Shown here piece after piece: positions 38,217 through 47,276 of a stretch of DNA of 64,000 nt (the first letter of the stretch is position 1; each line of letters starts with the position of its first letter). The notes under the pieces are model-generated. The model was not told the origin of the DNA and made no database searches. It saw only the letters and a program-made list of their open reading frames with translations. The stretch spans positions 1-64,000 of the forward strand of contig NZ_CABVPR010000015.1 in NCBI RefSeq assembly GCF_902499135.1, written 5' to 3'. Both the position numbers and the translations under genes were made by a program. The DNA is from Burkholderia dolosa. Its GTDB lineage: Bacteria; Pseudomonadota; Gammaproteobacteria; Burkholderiales; Burkholderiaceae.

Positions 38217-39239
38217 ATGAATACTCCGAATCCCGCATCTCCTTCTTCCGCGGCGCCGCTGCCGCGCATCGCCGTGCTCGCGACCGGCGGCACGATCGCC
38301 GGCGCCGCGCCGGACGCCGCCAGCACGGCCGGCTATCAGGCCGGCGCACTCGGCGTCGGTTTCCTGCTCGACGCGGTGCCGGCGCTCGCGTCGGTCGCTC
38401 ACATCCACGCCGAACAGATTGCGAGCATCGACAGCAAGGATCTCGCGCTGTCGCTGTGGAACACGCTTGCCGCGCGGATCGACGCACTGATGGCCGACCC
38501 GGCGATCGACGGCATCGTGATCACGCACGGCACCGACACGCTCGAGGAAACCGCATATGCGCTGCATCTGGTCGTGAACGGCGACAAGCCGGTCGTGATG
38601 ACCGCCGCGATGCGGCCGGCGACCGCGTTGTCGTCCGACGGACCGCTCAACCTGCTCAATGCGGTGACGGTCGCTGCGCATCCGGCCGCGCGCGGACAGG
38701 GCGTGCTCGTCGCGTTCAACAACCGGATCCACGGCGCACGCGATGTCGTGAAGACGAGCACTTACGCGGTCGACGCATTCCAGTCGCCGGAACTCGGTGC
38801 GCTCGGGTGGGTGCAGGATGGCCGCGTCGAGTTCGCGCGCCGCGTCACGCGCTCGCGCGGTGCGCAGCTGACGATCGCGACGGCATGGCCGCCGGTCGAG
38901 GTCGTCGCGAGCTACGCGGGCGCGACGCGCACGGCCGTCGATGCGTTCGTCGCAGCGGGCGTGCGCGGGCTCGTCGTCGCAGGCACCGGCAACGGTTCGA
39001 TCCATGCGGCGCTGCAGGCGGCGCTCGCCGATGCCGCGCACGCCGGGGTCGCCGTCGTCCGTGCGTCGCGTGTCGGTTCCGGGCACGTGATGCACAACGG
39101 CGCCGCGAACGACGATGCGCTCGGCTTCGTGAGCGCCGGGTCGCTGAGTCCGTTCAAGGCGCGCGTGCTGCTGATGCTCGCGCTCGCGAACGGCATCGTC
39201 GCGCGCGACGCATTGCAGCGCGCATTCGACACGCTGTGA
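38217..39239 (+). CDS. asparaginase (type II-like L-asparaginase)
   Basis: A 340-residue amidohydrolase converting asparagine to aspartate and ammonia. The first catalytic Thr is in AVLATGGTIAG and the second in ITHGTDTLEETAY, with the Lys partner in VVMTAAMRP/SSDG context. No signal peptide is seen, so it is probably cytosolic despite resembling the high-affinity class. The ATG at 38217 lies 7 bases after a candidate -10 (38204-38209), so the message may be nearly leaderless. It ends at a bidirectional terminator. Confidence 0.93.
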   Translation: MNTPNPASPSSAAPLPRIAVLATGGTIAGAAPDAASTAGYQAGALGVGFLLDAVPALASVAHIHAEQIASIDSKDLALSLWNTLAARIDALMADPAIDGIVITHGTDTLEETAYALHLVVNGDKPVVMTAAMRPATALSSDGPLNLLNAVTVAAHPAARGQGVLVAFNNRIHGARDVVKTSTYAVDAFQSPELGALGWVQDGRVEFARRVTRSRGAQLTIATAWPPVEVVASYAGATRTAVDAFVAAGVRGLVVAGTGNGSIHAALQAALADAAHAGVAVVRASRVGSGHVMHNGAANDDALGFVSAGSLSPFKARVLLMLALANGIVARDALQRAFDTL

Positions 39240-39277
39240 TCGGCGTGCACCGATCGCCGGTGCGCACCGCCAATGAA

Positions 39278-39304
39278 AAATGGCAGGCCTCAGGCCTGCC
39301 ATTT
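39278..39304. terminator. bidirectional terminator between asparaginase and LysM genes
   Basis: AAATGGCAGGCC and GGCCTGCCATTT form a perfect 12-bp stem with a 3-base loop between convergent genes. A five-A run precedes it on the left and T3 follows on the right. Confidence 0.8.
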
Positions 39305-39329
39305 CGCCAAAACGATTCCGCGCCGATGA

Positions 39330-39800
39330 TCAGGACAGCGGCGGAATCACCAGCTTCTGGCCCGGGTAGATGCGGTCCGGGCTCGACAGCATCGGCTTGT
39401 TCGCTTCGAAGATCACCGGATACTTGCTCGCGTCGCCATACACTTCCTTCGCGATCGCCGACAGCGTGTCGCCCGACTTCACGTCGTGATATCGAACTTC
39501 GGGATCGTCCGGCTGCAGGTTGTCGTCGTTGACGCTCGCGACACCCTGCACGTTGCCGGCCGCAACCTTGACCTTTGCCTTCGTGTCGAGATCAGCGACG
39601 CTGCCCGACAGCGTGACGGTGCGCGATGCGCCGTCGAATGCGACGGTCAGGTTCGACGTGTCGATGCCTTGCGTGTCGATGTAGTGCTTGATTGCGTCGG
39701 CCGCGGTCCGGTTCGCGGCATTCGGATCTGCTGCCGCCTGTGCGTCGGCATGACCGAGCACTTTTTCACCCGCCTCTTTGATAAACGAAAGAAGACCCAT
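39330..39800 (-). CDS. BON-LysM protein (Kbp/YgaU-like)
   Basis: A 156-residue protein homologous to E. coli Kbp, a cytoplasmic K+-binding protein. It opens with MGLLSFIKEAGEKVLG, as in the family. A BON domain (about 45-100, VTLSGSVADLDTKAKVKVAAGN) and a LysM domain (about 105-154, YHDVKSGDTLSAIAKEVYG, then YPGQKLVIPPLS) follow. No signal peptide is present, so peptidoglycan binding is not assured. The ATG at 39800 has AAGGAG on the minus strand. Confidence 0.9.
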   Translation of the reverse strand: MGLLSFIKEAGEKVLGHADAQAAADPNAANRTAADAIKHYIDTQGIDTSNLTVAFDGASRTVTLSGSVADLDTKAKVKVAAGNVQGVASVNDDNLQPDDPEVRYHDVKSGDTLSAIAKEVYGDASKYPVIFEANKPMLSSPDRIYPGQKLVIPPLS

Positions 39801-40295
39801 CGTTGCACTCCTTGGGTGGTTGAAAAGAAAACGCGCCGTGAAGTGGCGAAAAGAACACCGCGCTGGACGCGCGGCACCGAAGGTGAAGCGCAAGCGCGGC
39901 GGATTTCTCTGAAGGCGTGGCGAAAGTGTAGGCGTTTACCGCGACGATTGCATGAAAAATCGCGCGTACGAACGTCAAGAAATGTAATACGCGAAATCCG
40001 ACAGGCGGACACCCGACGACGACGTCTGACCGACCAAGGCTTCCCCGGCGTCGCCGGGTGCCGCTGCGGACCCCACTACGCCGCTCTCAGCCCAGAGCGG
40101 CGTTTTTCGCCCCATCGCGCATGCGTTCGACGTGCGCGGCGGGGCGCCCCACCGTGATGCGCGAACGTGCCGCGCACCGCTGCGACCGTTCGCGGCCGCA
40201 TTGCTCGTTTCTGTCGCTGTCGCGCGTCCGCCATCGCGGCGGATCGCGCGGTATCGCATCCGTCGTGCGGCCGCCGAGCCGCGGCCGCGCGCCGG
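39801..40295. other. 495-base intergenic region with an orphan terminator
   Basis: No coding frame is supported. The left part carries the leader and promoter of the LysM gene. The right part contains a strong plus-strand intrinsic terminator (40078-40107) with no rightward gene before it, which suggests an unannotated small RNA. The last 190 bases before glxR are GC-rich with no feature. Confidence 0.6.
40078..40107 (+). terminator. orphan plus-strand intrinsic terminator
   Basis: ACGCCGCTCT (40078-40087) pairs perfectly with AGAGCGGCGT (40094-40103), loop of 6, then TTTTT. The nearest coding genes on both sides run leftward, so it cannot serve them. A second small hairpin (CCCGGCG/CGCCGGG, about 40044-40059) precedes it. 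Confidence 0.75.
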
Positions 40296-41186
40296 TCAGT
40301 TCTGCGTCTTCTCGATTTCGAAGTTCGACATGATCTCGAGCGCACGCACGAGCGCCGAGTGATCCCATGCCTTGCCGCCGTGCGATGCGCACACGCTGAA
40401 CAGCTGCTGCGCGCTTGCCGTATGCGGCAGCGCGAGGCCGAGCTTGCGCGCGCCGTCGAGCGCGAGGTTCAGATCCTTCTGATGCAGCTCGATGCGAAAG
40501 CCCGGATCGAACGTGCGCTTCGTCATCCGCGCGCCGTGCACTTCGAGAATGCGCGACGCCGCGAAGCCGCCCATCAGCGCCTGACGCACGCGTTCCGGAT
40601 CGGCGCCCGAACGTGCGGCGAACAGCAGCGCTTCGCCGACCGCCTCGATGTTCAGCGCGACGATGATCTGGTTGGCGACCTTGCAGGTCTGGCCCGCGCC
40701 GTTGTCGCCGACGAGCGTGATGTTCTTGCCCATCTTCTCGAACAGCGGCTTCGCGCGCTCGAACGCTTTCTGCGGACCGCCGACCATGATCGTCAGCGAC
40801 GCTTCGCGTGCGCCGACTTCGCCGCCGGACACCGGCGCATCGAGATAGTCGCAGCCGAGCGCGTTGATCTGCTTCGCGAATTCCTGCGTGTCGAGCGGCG
40901 AGATCGAGCTCATGTCGATCACGAGCTTGCCGGCCGTCAGGCCGTTCGCGACGCCGTCGTCGGCGAACAGCACGTTACGCACGTCCGGCGTGTCCGGCAC
41001 CATCGAGATGACGATGTCCGCGTTCTTCGCGACTTCGGTCGAGTTCGCGACGACCTTCGCGCTCGCACGCAGGTCGTCGGGGACCGGGAACGCGCCGTTC
41101 ACGACGAGCTGATGGTCGGCCTTGAGCAGGTTGCGCGCCATGTGCGCGCCCATGATGCCGAGTCCGATGAAACCGATGATTGCCAT
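40296..41186 (-). CDS. glxR: 2-hydroxy-3-oxopropionate (tartronate semialdehyde) reductase
   Basis: Reduces tartronate semialdehyde to D-glycerate, completing the glyoxylate-to-glycerate route begun by Gcl. The 296-residue protein belongs to the beta-hydroxyacid dehydrogenases. The Rossmann motif is GFIGLGIMGAHMARNLL (about 4-20), the substrate loop DAPVSGGEVGA, and the catalytic Lys is in CKVANQI. The ATG at 41186 follows AGGAGA. It lies downstream of hyi (41 bases) and gcl on the same strand. Confidence 0.94.
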   Translation of the reverse strand: MAIIGFIGLGIMGAHMARNLLKADHQLVVNGAFPVPDDLRASAKVVANSTEVAKNADIVISMVPDTPDVRNVLFADDGVANGLTAGKLVIDMSSISPLDTQEFAKQINALGCDYLDAPVSGGEVGAREASLTIMVGGPQKAFERAKPLFEKMGKNITLVGDNGAGQTCKVANQIIVALNIEAVGEALLFAARSGADPERVRQALMGGFAASRILEVHGARMTKRTFDPGFRIELHQKDLNLALDGARKLGLALPHTASAQQLFSVCASHGGKAWDHSALVRALEIMSNFEIEKTQN

Positions 41187-41227
41187 GTGAAAGTCTCCTA
41201 TAGGGGCGAATGACGCAACGGCGGAAT

Positions 41228-42037
41228 TCAGGCGGCGCGGCGCGCCGAGCCCGGTGCGCAGCCGGCGACGCTTTGCAGCCAGCCGAGCCCTTGCGTCGTG
41301 GTGGTGCGCGGCTTGTATTCGCAGCCGACGTAGCCGGCATAGCCGAGCCGGTCGAGCAGCGCGAACAGGAACGCGTAGTTGATCTCGCCGGTGCCCGGTT
41401 CGTTGCGGCCCGGATTGTCGGCGAGCTGCACGTGGCCGATCGATGCGAGGTTGCGCTCGATCGTCGCGGCGAGTTCGCCTTCCATGCGCTGCATGTGATA
41501 GATGTCGTACTGCAGGAACAGGTTGTCCGAGCCGACCGCGCGGATCACGTCGAGCCCTTCGGACGAACGGTTCAGCGCGAAGCCGGGGATGTCGAAGCTG
41601 TTGCACGGCTCGACGAGCAGCCGGATGCCTTCGCGCTTCAACGCATCGGCCGCGAAGCGCAGGTTGTCGACGATCGTGACGAACGTCTTGTCGCGCGCGG
41701 TGCTCGCCGACGGAATGCCGACGAGGCAGTTCAGCTGCGGCACCTTCAGCGCCTTCGCATAGTCGATCGCGCGGCCGACGCCTTCCTGGAACTCGCCGAC
41801 GCGATCGGGCAGGCACGCGATTCCGCGCTCGCCCTGGTCCCAGTTGCCGGCCGGCAGGTTGTGCAGCACGACGCGCAGGCGATGCGTTTCGAGCCGCTCG
41901 GCGAGTTCCTCTTTCGCGTACGGATACGGGAACAGGAACTCGACGGCGTCGAAGCCGGCCTGCGCGGCCGCGTTGAAGCGGTCGAGGAACGGCACCTCGT
42001 TGAACAGCATGGTCAGGTTTGCAGCAAACTTCGGCAT
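41228..42037 (-). CDS. hyi: hydroxypyruvate isomerase
   Basis: Interconverts hydroxypyruvate and tartronate semialdehyde. A 269-residue TIM-barrel of the AP-endonuclease-2/Hyi family. It begins MPKFAANLTMLFNEVPFLDRF, and shows VLHNLPAGNWDQGERGIA and the metal-binding VEPCNSFDIPGF and DIYHMQRMEG segments. The C terminus ends in a short basic extension (CAPGSARRAA) longer than in E. coli. It sits between gcl and glxR, the usual operon order in Burkholderia. Confidence 0.94.
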   Translation of the reverse strand: MPKFAANLTMLFNEVPFLDRFNAAAQAGFDAVEFLFPYPYAKEELAERLETHRLRVVLHNLPAGNWDQGERGIACLPDRVGEFQEGVGRAIDYAKALKVPQLNCLVGIPSASTARDKTFVTIVDNLRFAADALKREGIRLLVEPCNSFDIPGFALNRSSEGLDVIRAVGSDNLFLQYDIYHMQRMEGELAATIERNLASIGHVQLADNPGRNEPGTGEINYAFLFALLDRLGYAGYVGCEYKPRTTTTQGLGWLQSVAGCAPGSARRAA

Positions 42038-42083
42038 GAGCTAAGCCTCTTCGGTCGGTCAGTCGGTCAAAAGGTCGTGCGTG

Positions 42084-43859
42084 TCAATCGAGCATCGAGA
42101 TTGCGGTCGGCGCATGCTCGGCTTTTTCGGCGAGCGCCTCGAATTCGTTGATCGCGTCGATCTCGGCGCCCATCGAAATGTTCGTCACGCGCTCGAGGAT
42201 CACTTCGACGATCACCGGCACGCTGAACTGTTCGGCGAGCGATTGCGCGTGCTTCAGCGCCGGCTCGATCTCCTCCGGCTTGAACACGCGCAGCGCCTTG
42301 CAGCCGAGGCCTTCGGCCACCGCCACGTGATCGACGCCGTAGCCGTTCAGCTCGGGCGCGTTCACGTTGTCGAATGCGAGCTGCACGCAGTAGTCCATGT
42401 CGAACGCGCGTTGCGCCTGGCGGATCAGCCCGAGGTACGAGTTGTTCACGACGACGTGCACGTACGGCAGCTTGAACTGCGCGCCCGCCGCGAGCTCTTC
42501 GATCATGAACTGGAAGTCGTAGTCGCCGGACAGCGCGACGATCGGGCGGGACGGATCGGCCGCCCGCACGCCGAGCGCGGCGGGAATCGTCCAGCCGAGC
42601 GGGCCTGCCTGCCCGCAGTTGATCCAGTTGCGCGCCTTGAACACGTGCAGGAACTGCGCGGCGGCGATCTGCGACAGGCCGATCGTGCTCACGTAGCACG
42701 TGTCGCGGCCGAACACCTTGTTCATCTCTTCGTACACGCGCTGCGGCTTGATCGGCACGTCGTCGAAGTGCGTCTTGCGCTGCAGCGTGCGCTTGCGCTG
42801 CTGGCATTCGGCGACCCACGCGCTGCGGTCCTTCAGCTTGCCGGCCGCCTTCCATTCCTGCGCGACCGCGACGAACAGTTCGAGCGCCGCCTTCGCGTCC
42901 GACACGATCCCGAGATCGGGGCCGAACACGCGGCCGATCTGCGTCGGTTCGATGTCGACGTGTACGAACTTGCGGCCCTTCGTGTAGACGTCGATGCTGC
43001 CGGTGTGGCGGTTCGCCCAGCGGTTGCCGATGCCGAGCACGAAGTCGGACGCGAGCATCGTCGCGTTGCCGTAGCGGTGCGACGTCTGCAGTCCGACCAT
43101 GCCGGCCATCAGCGGATGGTCGTCCGGAATCGCGCCCCACGACATCAGCGTCGGGATCACCGGCACGCCGACCGTTTCGGCGAACTGCACGAGCAGATCC
43201 TCGGCGGCCGCGTTCAGCACGCCGCCGCCGGACACGATCAGCGGCTTGTCCGCGTCGCTGAGCATCGCGAGCGCCTTTTCGATCTGCGCGCGGGTGGCCG
43301 CCGGCTTGTAGACGGGCAGCGGCTCGTACGTGTCGATGTCGAATTCGATCTCGGCGAGCTGCACGTCGATCGGCAGGTCGACGAGCACCGGGCCCGGGCG
43401 GCCCGAGCGCATCAGGTGGAATGCCTGCTGGAACACGCGCGGCACGAGCGCCGGCTCGCGCACGGTGACCGCCCACTTGGTGACGGGCTTCGCGATCGAT
43501 TCGATGTCGACGGCCTGGAAGTCTTCCTTGTACAGACGCGCGCGCGGCGCCTGGCCGGTGATCGCGAGGATCGGAATCGAGTCGGCCGATGCCGAGTAGA
43601 GGCCGGTGATCATGTCGGTGCCGGCCGGGCCGGACGTGCCGATGCATACGCCGATGTTGCCGGGCGCGGCCCGCGTGAACCCTTCGGCCATGTGCGACGC
43701 GCCTTCGACGTGGCGGGCGAGCACGTGGCTAATGCCGCCCGACTTGCGCAGCGCCGAGTAGAACGGGTTGATCGCGGCGCCCGGCACGCCGAACGCGGTC
43801 TGGATGCCTTCTTTCTCGAGCACGAGAACGGCGGCGTCGACGGCTCTCATCTTGGCCAT
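42084..43859 (-). CDS. gcl: glyoxylate carboligase (tartronate-semialdehyde synthase)
   Basis: A 591-residue thiamine-diphosphate enzyme that condenses two glyoxylates to tartronate semialdehyde with loss of CO2. It starts [19 protein letters not shown]. The ThDP/Mg region is [13 protein letters not shown] with the closing [10 protein letters not shown] (about 440-470). The ThDP-activating Glu common to this superfamily is naturally absent in Gcl (the corresponding segment reads PGAAINPFY). GGAGA precedes the ATG. It is the first gene of the gcl-hyi-glxR operon and is divergent from a LysR gene. Confidence 0.95.
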   Translation of the reverse strand: MAKMRAVDAAVLVLEKEGIQTAFGVPGAAINPFYSALRKSGGISHVLARHVEGASHMAEGFTRAAPGNIGVCIGTSGPAGTDMITGLYSASADSIPILAITGQAPRARLYKEDFQAVDIESIAKPVTKWAVTVREPALVPRVFQQAFHLMRSGRPGPVLVDLPIDVQLAEIEFDIDTYEPLPVYKPAATRAQIEKALAMLSDADKPLIVSGGGVLNAAAEDLLVQFAETVGVPVIPTLMSWGAIPDDHPLMAGMVGLQTSHRYGNATMLASDFVLGIGNRWANRHTGSIDVYTKGRKFVHVDIEPTQIGRVFGPDLGIVSDAKAALELFVAVAQEWKAAGKLKDRSAWVAECQQRKRTLQRKTHFDDVPIKPQRVYEEMNKVFGRDTCYVSTIGLSQIAAAQFLHVFKARNWINCGQAGPLGWTIPAALGVRAADPSRPIVALSGDYDFQFMIEELAAGAQFKLPYVHVVVNNSYLGLIRQAQRAFDMDYCVQLAFDNVNAPELNGYGVDHVAVAEGLGCKALRVFKPEEIEPALKHAQSLAEQFSVPVIVEVILERVTNISMGAEIDAINEFEALAEKAEHAPTAISMLD

Positions 43860-43952
43860 GAATGTCTCCTTGAATGTGCGGATCTGGCGAATCGATCTGT
43901 TGCGGACACTTTAGGGATGCAGGAAAGGTTTGATAAGATCCGCCGAAGTCGC

Positions 43953-43967
43953 TTATTTCGAAACTAA
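43953..43967. promoter_or_regulatory. candidate LysR-type binding site in the gcl/lysR gap
   Basis: TTATTTCGAAACTAA is a near-palindrome centred on TTTCGAAA and fits the T-N11-A rule. It lies 57 bases before the LysR gene and 94 bases before gcl, between the divergent genes. ATAAG/CTTAT half-sites also flank at 43933 and 43952. Confidence 0.45.
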
Positions 43968-44023
43968 AAGTATGGAATGACGACCGGACGGGCGTTCGGC
44001 CGGCGTCGCAGCGGAGACGACAG

Positions 44024-44935
44024 ATGGATCGGTTCAAGCAGATCGAGACGTTCGTGCGCGTCGCGGACGCGGGCAGCCTCGCGGCCGCGGCACTTGAGGA
44101 GGGCGTGTCGCCCGTGGTGCTCGGCCGGCGCATCGACGCGCTGGAAAAGCGCCTCGGCGTGAAGCTGATGTACCGGTCGACGCGGCGGCTCGTCGTCAGC
44201 GAGGAAGGCGCGGCGTTCCTCGAGCGCTGCCGCGGGCTGCTGTCCGAATGGGATCAGGCGGAGAACGAGCTGGCCGCCGGGCGGCGCGCGGTCAGCGGGC
44301 ATCTGATCGTGTCGGCGCCGGCCGCGTTCGGCCGCAAGCACGTCGCGCCGCACGCGCCGGGTTTTCTTGCCGACAAGCCGGAGATGCAGCTGTCGTTCAA
44401 CCTGACCGACCGCGTCGTCGATCTGGTGCGCGAAGGCTACGACCTGTCGATCCGGATCGGCGGCGCGGTCGACCCGAACTTCGTCGCGGTGAAGCTCGCG
44501 TCGAACCGGCGCGTCGTGTGCGGCACGCCGGAGTATTTCCGCCGCCACGGGCGCCCGAAGTCGCTCGACGACCTGCTGAAGCACAACTGCCTGGCGTTCA
44601 ACCTGCAGGGCGGTCAGAACCGCGGCTGGTATTTCCAGCGCCACGGCAAGATCGTCACGATGCGCGTGACCGGCAATCTCGACTGCAACGACGGCGAGCT
44701 GCTGCATCGCTGGGTGACCGAGAGCCTCGGGCTCGGCTGGCGCTCGACGTGGGAAATTGCCGCGCAGCTCGAAACCGGCGAGCTCGAAACCGTGCTCGAC
44801 GACTACGCGCTGCCCGACTACGACATCCTCGCGGTCTATCCGCAGCAGCGCTACGTGCCCGCGCGCGTGCGCTATTTCATCGACTATCTGCGCGACGCGT
44901 ACGCGCGCCCCGGCTACTGGAGCAGCACGCCGTAA
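44024..44935 (+). CDS. LysR-type transcriptional regulator, divergent from gcl
   Basis: A 303-residue regulator. The N-terminal winged helix-turn-helix (about 1-60) reads MDRFKQIETFVRVADAGS then LEEGVSPVVLGRRIDALEKRLGV. The effector-binding domain begins about residue 90 (SGHLIVSAPAAFGRKHVAP). Position opposite gcl-hyi-glxR suggests it controls glyoxylate use; that is inference. HTH position 'VSPVVLGRRI' replaces the more common 'SQPALSRQI' pattern, which is typical of one Burkholderia LTTR subgroup. Confidence 0.93.
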   Translation: MDRFKQIETFVRVADAGSLAAAALEEGVSPVVLGRRIDALEKRLGVKLMYRSTRRLVVSEEGAAFLERCRGLLSEWDQAENELAAGRRAVSGHLIVSAPAAFGRKHVAPHAPGFLADKPEMQLSFNLTDRVVDLVREGYDLSIRIGGAVDPNFVAVKLASNRRVVCGTPEYFRRHGRPKSLDDLLKHNCLAFNLQGGQNRGWYFQRHGKIVTMRVTGNLDCNDGELLHRWVTESLGLGWRSTWEIAAQLETGELETVLDDYALPDYDILAVYPQQRYVPARVRYFIDYLRDAYARPGYWSSTP

Positions 44936-45089
44936 CGGCGGCGGGCCGCTTCGGTTGTTGCGTTCCATCCGCGTTCGGCGGGAATAAACTCGACGCAGCG
45001 GCGGTAAGGTGATCGAGCGGACGCGGTCGGCGAGTCCGGCACGATGCGGCAACGGACGCGGCTTCGGCCGCCGGGACGACGGAGGTCAC

Positions 45090-45734
45090 GTGGGGCAAGC
45101 CGGACAGGCGGCGGACGACAGCGCAGCGGACGACGCGGCAGCGCGCGGCGAGCGGTTTCGCACGCTCGTGCTGCCGCATCTCGATGCCGCGTACAACCTC
45201 GCGCGCTGGCTGACCGGCAGCGCGGGCGACGCGGACGACGTCGTGCAGGACGCGTGCATGCGCGCGCTGCGCTTCGTCGATGCCTGCCGCGGCGACAACG
45301 CGCGGCCATGGCTGCTGACGATCGTGCGCCACACCTGGTACACCGAATGGCGCCGCCGCACGCATGCGCAGGAAGTCGCGCTGCCCGACACGCTCGACGA
45401 CACCGACGTTCCGGACGACTGGCAGCCGGCAACCGAGGATCCGCTCGCGCAGTTGCTGCGCGGCGAGAACGTCCGGCTCGTGAACGCCGCGCTCGCGACG
45501 CTGCCGGCCGAATATCGCGAGGTGCTCGTGCTGCGCGAGATGGAAGACCTCAGCTATCGGGAGATCGCGGCGATCGCGGACGTGCCGGTCGGCACGGTGA
45601 TGTCGCGGCTCTCGCGCGGCCGGCGCCGGCTCGCCGCGCTGCTCGGCGACGGTGCGCAGGCGTCGTCGTCCGGCACGAGGACAGCGCGCGCGGCGGCGGG
45701 CGGAACCGCATCGGAGGCTATCGATGGACTGTAA
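45090..45734 (+). CDS. ECF-type RNA polymerase sigma factor
   Basis: A 214-residue sigma factor. Region 2 spans HLDAAYNLARWLTGSAGDADDVVQDACMRALRF and RPWLLTIVRHTWYTEWRRR (in the 40-115 range). Region 4 is LPAEYREVLVLREMEDLSYREIA, then VPVGTVMSRLSRGRRRL. The start GTG at 45090 is chosen because GGAGG lies at 45081-45085; a GTG 81 bases upstream would add an N terminus rich in Arg and Gly. Its stop overlaps the anti-sigma start by 11 bases, so the two are coupled. No target promoter is known. Confidence 0.88.
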   Translation: MGQAGQAADDSAADDAAARGERFRTLVLPHLDAAYNLARWLTGSAGDADDVVQDACMRALRFVDACRGDNARPWLLTIVRHTWYTEWRRRTHAQEVALPDTLDDTDVPDDWQPATEDPLAQLLRGENVRLVNAALATLPAEYREVLVLREMEDLSYREIAAIADVPVGTVMSRLSRGRRRLAALLGDGAQASSSGTRTARAAAGGTASEAIDGL

Positions 45735-46635
45735 CGAAGCGCGAGCGTGGCTGGACGCGGACGTCGACCGCGAGCTGTCGGCGCCCGACGCGTTGCGCGT
45801 CCAGCGGCACGTCGAACGGTGCGATGCGTGCCGTCGCGAACGCGAGCGGATCGTTGCGCTCGCGCGGGCCGTGCGTCAGGCCGACTATCACCGCACACCC
45901 GATGGGTTGCGAGCGGGCATCCTCGCGCGTCTGCCGGTCGAGAGCGGTGCGAGCGGGGCGGAATCGGCGCGGCGATCGGAATTGGGATCTCGATCGCAGC
46001 CGCAACCGCAGCCGCAGCCGCGCGGCCGCCGCTGGTTCTCTTGGCCGGCCGGTCGCGGCATATCGCCGCGTTCGGCGGCCGCCGGCCACGGCACGCGCGT
46101 CGGCTCGCATGTCGTGGCGTGGCCGGCGCTGGGCTGGGCTGTCGCATTGACGATTGCCGCGGCGGCGGCCGGAGTCGCGCTGTCTGCGCGCCACGCCGAC
46201 ACCGACCGAATGGTCGACGAACTCGTTGCGAGCCACGTGCGGGCCGGCTTGTCGGCGCGCGACATCGACGTGATCTCGACCGATCGGCACACGGTCAAGC
46301 CATGGTTCAACGGCCGCCTCGACTATGCGCCGCCGGTCGAGGATCTCGCCGCGAGCGGCTTCGCGCTGGCCGGCGGCCGGCTCGACTATGTCGGGCGCCG
46401 CCGTGTCGCGGTGCTCGTGTACCGCTATCGGCAGCACGTGATCGACGTATATGTACTGCCGTCGGCCGAAGGGCGGGGGCGCGAACCGTACGCGACCGTC
46501 TCGGAAGGCTACGCGCTCGATCGCTGGAACGCGGCCGGAATGACGTGGTGGGCAGTGACCGATGCGGAACCGTCGGCGCTGACGGCGTTCAGGGAGGCGC
46601 TCGACGCGCGGCTCGCGGGCGCGCGCAGCGAGTGA
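45724..46635 (+). CDS. anti-sigma factor with zinc-finger and transmembrane domain
   Basis: A 303-residue membrane anti-sigma factor. The N-terminal ZAS domain holds the HxxxCxxC motif (HVERCDAC, about residues 31-38). A proline/glutamine linker (PQPQPQP) leads to one transmembrane helix (about 141-162, WAVALTIAAAAAGVALS) and a ~140-residue periplasmic domain. That domain resembles anti-sigma sensor domains with DYAPPVEDLAASGFALAGGRLDYV and WWAVTDAEPSALTAF. The start overlaps the sigma gene. A terminator follows at 46641-46676. Confidence 0.9.
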   Translation: MDCNEARAWLDADVDRELSAPDALRVQRHVERCDACRRERERIVALARAVRQADYHRTPDGLRAGILARLPVESGASGAESARRSELGSRSQPQPQPQPRGRRWFSWPAGRGISPRSAAAGHGTRVGSHVVAWPALGWAVALTIAAAAAGVALSARHADTDRMVDELVASHVRAGLSARDIDVISTDRHTVKPWFNGRLDYAPPVEDLAASGFALAGGRLDYVGRRRVAVLVYRYRQHVIDVYVLPSAEGRGREPYATVSEGYALDRWNAAGMTWWAVTDAEPSALTAFREALDARLAGARSE

Positions 46636-46640
46636 CGGAA

Positions 46641-46676
46641 GGGTCGGAAGTGTCCTGTCGCTCCGACCCTGTTTTT
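46641..46676 (+). terminator. intrinsic terminator after the sigma/anti-sigma pair
   Basis: GGGTCGGA (46641-46648) pairs with TCCGACCC (46662-46669), followed by TGTTTTTC. It is placed right after the anti-sigma stop. Confidence 0.75.
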
Positions 46677-46767
46677 CTCGTCGCCGCGATCCCGGCCGCT
46701 TCTACCGGATCGCGCGTTCAAGTCGTTGAAAACACGGCCGAATCCGGCCGCGAATTGTCGATTCGTA

Positions 46768-46796
46768 TTGCACGCGCCCCGTATCCGGGTTAGAAT
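46768..46796 (+). promoter_or_regulatory. sigma-70 promoter of the rpsF operon
   Basis: TTGCAC (46768-46773), a 17-base spacer, then TAGAAT (46791-46796). It is the best housekeeping promoter in the window, about 65 bases before rpsF. Confidence 0.75.
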
Positions 46797-46862
46797 CTCC
46801 GGCTTCTCACTTGCCACACCGGTTCAGACGCCCGGGTGGCTTCTATCCACAAGGAGTGTGTA

Positions 46863-47237
46863 ATGCGTCATTACGAAATCGTCTTCATCGTGCACCCCGA
46901 TCAAAGCGAGCAAGTGCCCGCGATGATCGAGCGTTACAAGACCACGATCACGTCGCACGGCGGTCAGATCCACCGCGTCGAAGACTGGGGCCGTCGCCAA
47001 CTGGCCTACATGATCGAGAAACTCGCGAAGGCTCACTACGTCTGCATGAACATCGAGTGCGACCAGACGACGCTCGACGAGCTCGAACACGCGTTCAAGT
47101 TCAACGACGCCGTGCTGCGTCACCTCATCGTCAAGATGAAGAAGGCCGAAACCGGCCCGTCGCCGATGATGAAGGAAGTTCAGCGCGAAGAAGCCAAGAA
47201 GGCGGCTGCTGCTCAGCCGACCGAAGCGCAGGCTTAA
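46863..47237 (+). CDS. rpsF: 30S ribosomal protein S6
   Basis: A 124-residue primary rRNA-binding protein of the 30S platform that pairs with S18. It begins [19 protein letters not shown] and shows [13 protein letters not shown] and [10 protein letters not shown]. The tail is alanine-rich with EE/KK alternation. AAGGAG at 46851 precedes the ATG. It is first in rpsF-priB-rpsR-rplI; codon use here is visibly adapted (GTT, GCT, CGT more frequent than nearby). Confidence 0.97.
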   Translation: MRHYEIVFIVHPDQSEQVPAMIERYKTTITSHGGQIHRVEDWGRRQLAYMIEKLAKAHYVCMNIECDQTTLDELEHAFKFNDAVLRHLIVKMKKAETGPSPMMKEVQREEAKKAAAAQPTEAQA

Positions 47238-47276
47238 GCTCGTAGTCATTAAGCCACCAAGGAGCGCGCCACTCAC

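Noticed and set aside
42081-43967. Long plus-strand frame opposite gcl
   Set aside because: Antisense shadow of gcl; runs into the control region and lacks any domain.
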